Source: Shewanella dokdonensis
Lineage (GTDB): Bacteria > Pseudomonadota > Gammaproteobacteria > Enterobacterales > Shewanellaceae
DNA length: 64,000 nucleotides
Direction: 5' to 3'
Assembly: GCF_018394335.1 (NCBI RefSeq)
Contig: NZ_CP074572.1
Span: 1,984,001-2,048,000 of the forward strand
The notes beneath the pieces are model-generated. The model made no database searches. It had not been told where the DNA came from and saw only the letters and a list, made by a program, of their open reading frames with translations. Position numbers and translations under genes: made by a program. This document shows, piece by piece, positions 56,890 to 64,000 of the stretch. Numbering within the stretch: position 1 is the stretch's first letter; every line of letters begins with the position of its first letter.

Positions 56890-57576
56890 ATGATTCGATT
56901 TGAGCAGGTCAGTAAAATTTATCCCGGCGGTCAGAAAGCGCTGACCGAGGTGAACTTTCACCTGCAACGGGGTGAAATGGCATTCCTCACCGGCCATTCC
57001 GGCGCGGGCAAGAGTACCCTGCTCAAATTGATCACAGTGATCGAGCGTGCCAGCGCTGGCAAGGTGTATATCAATGGTCACGATATTGCTCACATCAAGC
57101 GCCAGCATGTGCCCTATCTGCGACGGCAGATAGGGATGATTTTCCAGAACCACCATCTGCTGATGGATCGCAGTGTGTTTGACAACGTGGCTCTGCCGTT
57201 GGTGATTGAAGGTTTTTCGCTGGGCGAAATCCGCAAACGGGTTGCCGGGGCGCTGGATATGGTCGGTTTGTATGGTAAGGAACGGCATAATCCCATTATG
57301 TTGTCCGGCGGTGAACAGCAACGGGTTGGCATCGCCCGTGCCATTGTCAACAAACCCGCGTTGCTGCTGGCTGATGAACCGACCGGAAACTTAGACCCTA
57401 AATTGTCGATGGATATTTTGCGGCTGTTCGAGACCTTTAATGATGCGGGGACCAGTGTGCTGATTGCAACGCATGATCTGGGTTTGATTGCCCGCATGAA
57501 ATATCGCACCCTGACATTGCGCCAGGGCCGCATGCTCGGTGGCGAAGCCGATATTATTGACCCTTTGAGCGATTAG
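56890..57576 (+). CDS. ftsE: Cell division ATP-binding protein
   Basis: ABC-type ATPase of 228 residues that works with FtsX at the septum to activate peptidoglycan hydrolases. It has Walker A GHSGAGKSTLL near residue 37, signature LSGGEQQRVGIARA near 138 and Walker B LLLADEPTGNLDP. It starts 2 bases after ftsY and ends 8 bases before ftsX. Confidence 0.96.
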   Translation: MIRFEQVSKIYPGGQKALTEVNFHLQRGEMAFLTGHSGAGKSTLLKLITVIERASAGKVYINGHDIAHIKRQHVPYLRRQIGMIFQNHHLLMDRSVFDNVALPLVIEGFSLGEIRKRVAGALDMVGLYGKERHNPIMLSGGEQQRVGIARAIVNKPALLLADEPTGNLDPKLSMDILRLFETFNDAGTSVLIATHDLGLIARMKYRTLTLRQGRMLGGEADIIDPLSD

Positions 57577-57584
57577 GAGTTGCC

Positions 57585-58547
57585 ATGTCCCCTTCTTCGT
57601 TGACCCGCTCCAAGTTACCGCTTTCCGGCCGTATCGTGATGTTTTTTATCCGTCACCTCCAGCATGCAACTGCCAGTATGGGTGAACTGTGGCGTACCCC
57701 AGTGTCATCGCTGATGACGATGGCGGTATTGGGCGTTAGCCTAAGCCTGCCAGCTGCATTGCAGGTGCTCGTCAAGAATGCTGAAAATATTACCCACTCT
57801 TGGAACAGCGCTGCGCAGATCTCTTTGTTTATCGATGGTGCTCGCTCCGAACAGAGCATTCAAAGCCTGATCGCCCGCATCAAGGTTTATCCTGAAATCA
57901 GCGACATCAACTACATCACTCGGGAGCAGGCGTTGGCAGAGTTTCAACAGCAATCGGGGTTTGGTGATGCGCTTTCCTATCTGGATAACAACCCGTTACC
58001 GGCGGTGGTAACCGTGACGCCTACCAGTCGTTACTCGACACCGGTAGGGGCCAGAGAACTGTTAGCTAAGCTGGAACAGGAACCCGAAGTCAGTTTCGGT
58101 CGGCTGGATATTGAATGGCTAGAGAAATTACAGGCACTGGTGAAAGTGCTGGAGCGCACAGTGTTTGGCTTGGCTGCATTGTTAATCCTCGCAGTGGTAT
58201 TGGTAATCGGGAATACCATTCGCTTAGCTATTATGAATCGGCGCAGTGAGATAGAAGTCATGAAGCTGGTGGGCGCAACCGAAGCCTTTATTCAACGGCC
58301 ATTTTTGTATACTGGCATCTGGTATGGTGTGATTGGTGGCACTTTAGCCTGGCTGATTATCAATCTGCTAGTGTGGTTTCTGTCCGGCGCGTTAACCACC
58401 TTTATGGGGCTTTATGGCAGCAACATGCAGCTACAGTCGCTGAGTTTCAGTGAATTGCTACAGATGATTTTGGCTGCATCATTTCTCGGTTGGCTGGGGT
58501 CTTATTTATCGGTGCGGCAGCACCTGCGTGCCATAGAACCTAGCTGA
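57585..58547 (+). CDS. ftsX: Cell division protein FtsX
   Basis: Membrane partner of FtsE, 320 residues with four membrane helices and a large periplasmic loop. It has the N-terminal SLMTMAVLGVSLSLP, the loop from about residue 75 to 195 and, near the cytoplasmic side, NRRSEIEVMKLVGATEAFI. It regulates EnvC/amidase activity. Its end is followed by about 155 bases before rpoH. Confidence 0.95.
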   Translation: MSPSSLTRSKLPLSGRIVMFFIRHLQHATASMGELWRTPVSSLMTMAVLGVSLSLPAALQVLVKNAENITHSWNSAAQISLFIDGARSEQSIQSLIARIKVYPEISDINYITREQALAEFQQQSGFGDALSYLDNNPLPAVVTVTPTSRYSTPVGARELLAKLEQEPEVSFGRLDIEWLEKLQALVKVLERTVFGLAALLILAVVLVIGNTIRLAIMNRRSEIEVMKLVGATEAFIQRPFLYTGIWYGVIGGTLAWLIINLLVWFLSGALTTFMGLYGSNMQLQSLSFSELLQMILAASFLGWLGSYLSVRQHLRAIEPS

Positions 58548-58704
58548 TTTTTCCGTGAACTAATTGGGGCTTGCATTGTCCTATCAGTGGAGCAAAAATA
58601 ACACTCCACACTGAGTTGTGTTGACATATAATGTCAATTAACCGATAGTGCAAAGGTTCGGTTGAAATCCTTTAATTGAACTGTAGTAATGAAAGGGAGC
58701 GTGA

Positions 58705-59561
58705 ATGACTGATCAAACGCAATCAATGACTCTGATGGTTCCTCAGGGAAGCAGCAGTCTCGAAGCCTATATTCATTCAGTAAGCAGCATGCCAATGCTG
58801 GAAGCTGATGAGGAATATGCGCTGGCTAAGCGTTTGCAGGAAACAGGTGACCTGCAGGCAGCTAAGCGGCTTATTATGTCGCACCTGCGCTTTGTGGTGC
58901 ATATTGCCCGTGGTTATGCCGGTTATGGCTTACCTCAGGCAGATTTAATTCAGGAAGGCAACATAGGTCTGATGAAGGCGGTAAAACGTTTCGACCCCGA
59001 TGTCGGCGTGCGTCTGGTTTCTTTTGCTGTGCACTGGATTAAAGCGGAAATCCATGAATATGTTCTGAAAAACTGGCGTATCGTTAAGGTTGCCACCACT
59101 AAAGCCCAACGGAAACTATTCTTCAACCTGCGTAAGGCTAAGCAGCGTCTTGGCTGGTTCAGCGATGAAGAAGTCTCTATGGTTGCTGATAGTCTGGGCG
59201 TATCCAAAGCCGATGTGACTGAGATGGAGTCACGTATGTCCGCTCAGGATGCGGCGTTTGATATGAGCAACGATCAAGACGACGACCACGACTTTGCGCC
59301 CGCTTTGTACTTGGAAGACCATTCTTCTGATGTTGCGGCTCAAGTGGAAAATGACAACTGGGAAGCTAATTCGCAAGCGCGTTTACTGGCAGCAATCAAA
59401 ACGCTGGATGAACGTAGTCAGCATATCCTGAAAGCACGTTGGTTGGACGATGATAAAACCACCTTGCAGGACTTGGCAGACCAGTATCAGGTTTCTGCGG
59501 AACGTATCCGGCAGTTGGAAAAAATGCCATGAACAAGCTCAAGGCGTGTATGGAAATTTGA
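58705..59561 (+). CDS. rpoH: Heat shock sigma factor RpoH (one frameshift at the end)
   Basis: Sigma-32 of 285 residues when repaired. Region 2 shows [20 protein letters not shown] and [20 protein letters not shown]; the RpoH box is [10 protein letters not shown]. Region 4 has [20 protein letters not shown]. The frame as read stops at 59532. One more A in the run 59519-59524 gives [14 protein letters not shown] and the stop at 59561. RpoH is essential or nearly so, so this break is almost surely a sequencing error. It follows ftsX as in E. coli. Confidence 0.95.
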
Positions 59562-59579
59562 GACTGAGTCAGAATAATC

Positions 59580-59608
59580 AAAAAGCCCGGCAACTGCCGG
59601 GCTTTTTA
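59580..59608 (+). terminator. Terminator after rpoH
   Basis: AAAAAGCCCGGCA and TGCCGGGCTTTTT form a strong stem with T tract. It also suits the convergent menE gene. Confidence 0.92.
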
Positions 59609-59627
59609 CATGATGAGAACCTCGATT

Positions 59628-61022
59628 TTAGTGCGGGTCGGTGCCTGCCACTTGGGCAATGATCTGCTGTCGTTGCACTTTTAGTCCAGCCTGTTCGGTT
59701 GCGGGCCAAACATAGTAACGTCTAGGACGTTTGAATGACGCCATATGTTGACTGAGAAATGCTTTGATCTCCGCGGCATCTGGCAATTGTCCACTGCGGG
59801 TTTTCACCACCGCGGACGGCAGGTAACCAAATTTGCCATCAGGCTCAGGAAATACCAGCGCTTCAAGAATATCTGGATGCAGTTTTAGTGCTGCCTCAAC
59901 CTCTTCTGGCTGGATATTTTCGCCCCCGCAGATAAACATGTTATCGGCGCGTCCTTGAATATGCAGTCGCCCCTGTTCGTCCCAGAAACCACGGTCTTTA
60001 CTGCAAAACCAGCCCGCCTCGTCAGTAGCTTTATCGACGCGGCCATCATCTTGTAGATAGCCGAGAAACAGCGTTGCTCCCCGCAGCCAGATGATATTGT
60101 CGCGGATCTGCAATTCGCGCCCGGGTAACAGTTTACCGCTGCTGCCATCAGTGCGAACTGGGCCAGTGGTAATCTGCGAGCCCATCTCTGTCATGCCGTA
60201 GCTGGTAAAAACCTGCATATCCAGTGGTTGCAGACGATCCAGTAATGACTGACTGATGGCACTGCCTCCCAACAACAGATACTTAATTAATAACAGACTG
60301 GTGGGCGCATCATCTAGCAGTTGTTGCAACTGGGTAGCGACCAGAGACAGATGACTGATGGGATCACGTTTTAGTTGCTGTGATAGGGTCAGGTTACTGT
60401 CCGGTAATACCACAGTTGCCGCCGCTAAGGCACAGCGGTTGATAATCGCCAGTCCCCCAACATGAAACAGCGGTAATGAAGCCAACCAGCCATCGTCGGT
60501 TTGCAAGGCAATTAAACTGCGGCTCCCTTCGGCGTTAGCAAGATGCCCGGCCAGAGAATGCATCGCCGCTTTGGGCGTGCCGCTGGAGCCGGAAGTGAGA
60601 ATGATATCAACCGGATGTTCCGCTATGATATCTGGTGCCGCGTGAGTGGCGCTCAGACTAAAATTGAGCACAAGTCTATGACATTGTTGCCACAACGACT
60701 GACGAGCATCATCTGGACACCAGAGATACTGGATAGCAAAGCGTTGCAATAAGCCAGTGAGTTGGCTGTCAGGAAATTTCGGTGACAAGGGGCAGAACAG
60801 CAAGCCGTTATCGATACAGGCCCAGTACAGTTTCACCAGCTCGGCGCCGTTGCCAGCAATACAGGCCAATTTATCGCCCGGTTGTAACCCGGCTTCACGC
60901 AACTGTATGCCCAACGCTAACACCTGCTGACTCAGGTTGCGATAGCTGAGCCCTCGACCATTGACCATCAGGGCGATAGCGGCGGGATGTTGGCGGGCGC
61001 TCTGGTGCAAAGGCGATAACAT
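59628..61022 (-). CDS. menE: o-Succinylbenzoate-CoA ligase
   Basis: AMP-forming ligase of 464 residues that activates o-succinylbenzoate in menaquinone synthesis. It has the AMP-binding motif ILTSGSSGTPKAAMHS near residue 135, TSYGMTEMGSQIT near 275, RGATLFLGYL, and ADNMFICGGENIQPEEVE with the C-terminal RPRRYYVWP. It lies 3 bases after the repaired menC stop and is the last gene of the men series here. Confidence 0.94.
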   Translation of the reverse strand: MLSPLHQSARQHPAAIALMVNGRGLSYRNLSQQVLALGIQLREAGLQPGDKLACIAGNGAELVKLYWACIDNGLLFCPLSPKFPDSQLTGLLQRFAIQYLWCPDDARQSLWQQCHRLVLNFSLSATHAAPDIIAEHPVDIILTSGSSGTPKAAMHSLAGHLANAEGSRSLIALQTDDGWLASLPLFHVGGLAIINRCALAAATVVLPDSNLTLSQQLKRDPISHLSLVATQLQQLLDDAPTSLLLIKYLLLGGSAISQSLLDRLQPLDMQVFTSYGMTEMGSQITTGPVRTDGSSGKLLPGRELQIRDNIIWLRGATLFLGYLQDDGRVDKATDEAGWFCSKDRGFWDEQGRLHIQGRADNMFICGGENIQPEEVEAALKLHPDILEALVFPEPDGKFGYLPSAVVKTRSGQLPDAAEIKAFLSQHMASFKRPRRYYVWPATEQAGLKVQRQQIIAQVAGTDPH

Positions 61023-61025
61023 GGC

Positions 61026-62068
61026 TTAGTTCTCGATGGTGAATACAGGGCTGAGTGCGGAAAATTGCAAACAGCTTTTGTGGTTATCACCCACGATCAG
61101 ATCTTTGCTAAAGGGGACAGCGTGTCGGCTCCAGGTGTTTCATCGGGGGTTAACAGGGCGGCTACTTTGCACAGATCACGGATCCCCAATGAGGCTTCCA
61201 GCGAAGAACTCAACACACAGCGAATGCCCAATGCATTGGCTTCCTCGATGAGCCTTTGCAGCCGCTGCAATGTGCCTAGCAACATAGGTTTGAGCACCAG
61301 TGCCCGCAGCCCGTATTCAAAGGAGTCTTCGGCCACTTTAAAATCGGCGGTTTTGGCCAGCGTTTCATCCAGCGCGAATGGGATCCCGGTACTGGCATAC
61401 AATGATCGATTATTTTGCCAGATGCGGCAGGGTTCTTCGAAATACTCGATCGCCGCTTTGGGGAGACAGGCGCAAAAACTTTCTGCCTGTTGCTGTTCAA
61501 ATCCCTGATTGGCATCCAGCCGCAGTTTCAATTCGGGACGCTGTTCTAGCACGGCATAGATCAGTGCTAGTTCTTCCGCCATGGACGTTTGTGCCACTTT
61601 GATTTTGACCCGGCGGATCTGTGCCGGTAACGCAGCAATCCGCTGCTTGGTCAGGGCCAGGGGTTCGCCTTCTCTGGGCACCAGCAACGGAATCGGTTCA
61701 AATTCTGGATGATGTACCGGTAGCTGCCCGTTGATTTTGGCAGCTAACAGGCTTAATCCCCATGCTAACGAGGGCAGTTGGGTGAGGTTGCTGGCAGCAA
61801 TGAGATCATGTCCGCCTTCTATCACGGACTGTAACAACAGTTGCGCTTCCGCAATCACCTCATCCACAGATTCATGGCTGAAACCGTTAAGCGGGCTACC
61901 ATCACGATCCAAACCGCTTAACGGCGCAATTTCAACATAGTGTTGCTGTTCACCAACACTGGCTTTAAGTACCAGTCCTTGGCGCAGCTCTATGCGCTGT
62001 TTCCCAACCGGTAACGGGGCTTCCAACGGAATATGGTAACGGGCGAGTGCAAAGGAGTCGGCGATCAT
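61026..62068 (-). CDS. menC: o-Succinylbenzoate synthase (one frameshift)
   Basis: Enolase-superfamily enzyme of 347 residues when repaired that dehydrates SHCHC to o-succinylbenzoate. The barrel has the catalytic Lys in RRVKIKVAQ, metal ligand Asp in LRLDANQGF, EYFEEPC and ALDE; the second catalytic Lys is in LVLKPMLLG. The frame stops early at 61097; one more base in TTT 61104-61106 extends it through AKDLIVGDNHKSC to TAA at 61026. It overlaps menH by 4 bases. Confidence 0.92.
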
Positions 62069-62874
62069 GGGGTAACCTCCGCAGATGAACCCAAAGCAGG
62101 TAACAGTGCTGCCAGAAATTGTTGAGGGTTGGCCTGGTGGCTGTTATGTCCAGCCGCCGCGATGGCATGACAGTGGATGTTGCTTCGCGTCTGCCAGCGT
62201 TGTGCCAGTGCAGAAAATTTCGCATCCTGCTGGCCATAATAATAGTGTACCGGACAGCCACAGCTGGTCGGGAGTTGATGTAAATCCTGTTGCCACGCCA
62301 AGGAGGTGGCGCGGAACATTGCCAACAGCCCCTCATGGCTCTGATGACTGCGGCGTTGGATTAATCTTGCCCGCTCATCTGCTGATAACTCAGCAAATAC
62401 TGGTTGTTGATACCAAAGCGTTAAAAACTGCGGTAGCGGCAATTGTGCTAGCCGGGTAGCCCATTGCGTATCGTTAACGGCGCGTTGTTCTTTGTCGGCC
62501 ACGGTCAGCAATCCTGGGTGGCAGGATTCCAAGTGCAGGCTTAACAGTCGCTGTGGCACCATTTGCGCTACATGCAAGGCGATACGCCCACCCAAGGAAT
62601 AACCCAGCAGGTGGAAACGGTTAACCCCAAGATGATCTAGCGTCTGCAACAGTAATTCGACCGTCGCCTTGAAGCCGGGTTCAGGTACCAATTGTGCGCC
62701 ACTGTTGCCATGTCCCGGTAGGTCGATGGCGATACAGTAAAAATGCTGACTTAATTGGGGTAAGAGTGGCAACCAGTCGCTGCCATTGCCCAAGAACCCA
62801 TGCAGCAGCACTAGCTTGGGTTGCTGCTTATCGCCAGTACATTGATAGGCCAGCATCAGCTTTGTCTCACCCAC
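62065..62874 (-). CDS. menH: SHCHC synthase (menaquinone pathway)
   Basis: Alpha/beta-hydrolase-fold enzyme of up to 269 residues that eliminates pyruvate from SEPHCHC to give SHCHC. It has the oxyanion stretch [12 protein letters not shown], the nucleophile Ser in [13 protein letters not shown] near residue 94, and the catalytic His in [10 protein letters not shown] near 245. The start may be the ATG at 62874 or the one six codons later. It overlaps the menD end and the menC start. Confidence 0.92.
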   Translation of the reverse strand: MGETKLMLAYQCTGDKQQPKLVLLHGFLGNGSDWLPLLPQLSQHFYCIAIDLPGHGNSGAQLVPEPGFKATVELLLQTLDHLGVNRFHLLGYSLGGRIALHVAQMVPQRLLSLHLESCHPGLLTVADKEQRAVNDTQWATRLAQLPLPQFLTLWYQQPVFAELSADERARLIQRRSHQSHEGLLAMFRATSLAWQQDLHQLPTSCGCPVHYYYGQQDAKFSALAQRWQTRSNIHCHAIAAAGHNSHQANPQQFLAALLPALGSSAEVTP

Positions 62875-64000
62875 TGGCCTAGCTGCGCAATCTGTTCGCT
62901 GGCCTGGGTCTGACTGATGCGGACTTCAATCACGGAGGCGCCGTGATACGCCAGCGCTTCTTGATAGGCATCGTTAAACGCCTGCAAATCTTCAACTCGA
63001 TTATAGGGCAGGCCGAACATGGCGCTGCCATAACCAAATTCCAGTCCATGTCCAAGGCGATAGTAACGCTGGCGCACTTGTTCATCTGGCACTGGCAAGA
63101 TGTTAAAGATGCTGCCGCCATCGTTGTTGAGGATCACCAGCACCAAAGGCCCCTTGGCTTGTCGCGCCAGTGCCAACGAGTTCAGATCATGCAATGCCGA
63201 GATATCGCCGATGATTAGCGTGGTTGGCCGCTGCTGGTGGGCAGCAACACCACAACTGGTGGCTATCAATCCATCGATGCCGGAAGCGCCACGGTTGGTA
63301 TAGGTTTGCGCTGCATCCGCCGTCACTGGGGCAAACATATCGTATAAGCGAACCGGTAGACTATTCCCGATGAAGAGTTGCTGCTTCCCTGGCTGCGTGG
63401 CGGCAATGGCTCTGACCACTTGGGCTTCACCAAAGGGGCCATCATCTATCTGTTGTCGGAACAGTTGGTGTAACTGTTCGTTAGCGTTGACCAGTGCCAG
63501 TGCCCAATTAGCGGCAGACGAGCGCGGCCAGCCGAGCGCTGCAAACTCTGCCAGCGGTGTCAGCCAGACTTCTTTCGCTTTATGACTGGGATCCAGCCGT
63601 TGCTGTGCTGGCAATACCTGCCAATAACTTTGCCACTCTTGTTGTTCTAAATAGGCTATTAACCGCTTTGACAGCAATCTGCCGCCAAATATCAACACCC
63701 GGTCAGCACGTTCTAACAGGGCTTTGGCTTTGGGCTGTTGCAACAGTTGATCAATATTACCAATGACCGCCGGGTGCTGCCGTAGTTGTGACTGGGCATC
63801 GGTTAGCAGTGGCCAGCCCAATTTGGCTGCCAGTTCCGTCAGCAATGCCGGCTGTTCTGCTATGTCCAAGGTTCCGGCAATAATGACGCCCTGGCCGTGT
63901 GCAAAACGATTAAGCATATCGCGGCTCGGTAATTGCCCCGACATCAAGCGGCTATATTGGCTATACGGTCTGTCATGGCTTTGCCAGCGTTGCAATGGCA
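62856..64000 (-). CDS. menD: SEPHCHC synthase, C-terminal part (cut by window end)
   Basis: Thiamine diphosphate enzyme that joins 2-oxoglutarate and isochorismate. Only about the last 380 of some 570 residues are in the window, and the frame is open to the edge. Visible are the central domain and the ThDP/metal site ([15 protein letters not shown] and [14 protein letters not shown]), plus [16 protein letters not shown]. It begins the menD-menH-menC-menE series and overlaps menH. Confidence 0.93.
   Translation of the reverse strand, partial: PLQRWQSHDRPYSQYSRLMSGQLPSRDMLNRFAHGQGVIIAGTLDIAEQPALLTELAAKLGWPLLTDAQSQLRQHPAVIGNIDQLLQQPKAKALLERADRVLIFGGRLLSKRLIAYLEQQEWQSYWQVLPAQQRLDPSHKAKEVWLTPLAEFAALGWPRSSAANWALALVNANEQLHQLFRQQIDDGPFGEAQVVRAIAATQPGKQQLFIGNSLPVRLYDMFAPVTADAAQTYTNRGASGIDGLIATSCGVAAHQQRPTTLIIGDISALHDLNSLALARQAKGPLVLVILNNDGGSIFNILPVPDEQVRQRYYRLGHGLEFGYGSAMFGLPYNRVEDLQAFNDAYQEALAYHGASVIEVRISQTQASEQIAQLGQWVRQS

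Noticed and set aside
59396..59535. RpoH as a truncated protein
   Set aside because: The early stop removes only the last few residues, the correct tail is present one base out of frame, and the break is in a run of six A.

Overview
The window looks like chromosome from a Shewanella-type marine or aquatic gammaproteobacterium. The evidence is the gene content: a double Tat-exported formate dehydrogenase locus with DUF3305/DUF3306, a TorD-like chaperone and a HemN-like radical SAM gene, a ubiC-fliL-like-rlmF block, rsmD/ftsY-ftsE-ftsX-rpoH, and menD-menH-menC-menE. No rRNA, tRNA, CRISPR array or transposase was seen.

Layout. 1-5160: a secreted M6 metalloprotease with an upstream lipoprotein, then ubiC, a FliL-like gene and rlmF. 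5160-7530: a hipBA-type toxin-antitoxin module flanked by clusters of small hairpins. 7530-24715: formate metabolism. This holds a regulator and fdhD on the minus strand, then a plus-strand series of DUF3305, DUF3306, polyferredoxin, chaperone, Tat peptide, fdhA-fdhB-fdhC, a terminator, a second Tat peptide-fdhA-fdhB-fdhC set, a terminator, and a HemN-like gene. 24715-27200: an accessory island with one SDR oxidoreductase between two diverged direct copies of a hairpin-dense repeat. 27200-36520: cold shock protein, flavin reductase, DksA-type zinc finger, a beta-repeat lipoprotein, two cyclic-di-GMP proteins, azlCD and an MFS transporter. 36520-40580: iron uptake (YbiX-type hydroxylase, TonB-dependent receptor with a Fur box) and an S1/P1 nuclease. 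40600-48400: CDP-diglyceride hydrolase, arylsulfate sulfotransferase, a two-component system with a divergent Met-rich protein, and yqhD/yqhC-like genes. 48400-50670: a second Fur-box operon (PepSY protein and two small membrane proteins). 50780-54700: excalibur protein, patatin, PfkB kinase, an intergenic region with two Pho boxes and two terminators, a MOSC protein and DUF4870. 54400-59610: DUF1145, rsmD, ftsY-ftsE-ftsX, rpoH. 59628-64000: menaquinone genes, with menD cut by the window end.

How the genes work together. The formate, menaquinone and iron genes fit a respiratory lifestyle: periplasmic formate dehydrogenases feed electrons through cytochrome b into the quinone pool, which the men genes supply in part. 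A perfect FNR-type box sits upstream of the formate series.

Sequence quality. Nineteen single-base frameshifts split otherwise intact genes, including rpoH, menC, fdhA, fdhB and the TonB receptor. Most fall in homopolymer runs, and each repair gives an expected protein length. I therefore treat them as probable sequencing errors and annotate the repaired genes. The least ordinary non-coding structures are the hairpin arrays beside accessory genes, the two Pho-box/terminator units at 52993-53243, and spaced palindromes upstream of hipB.
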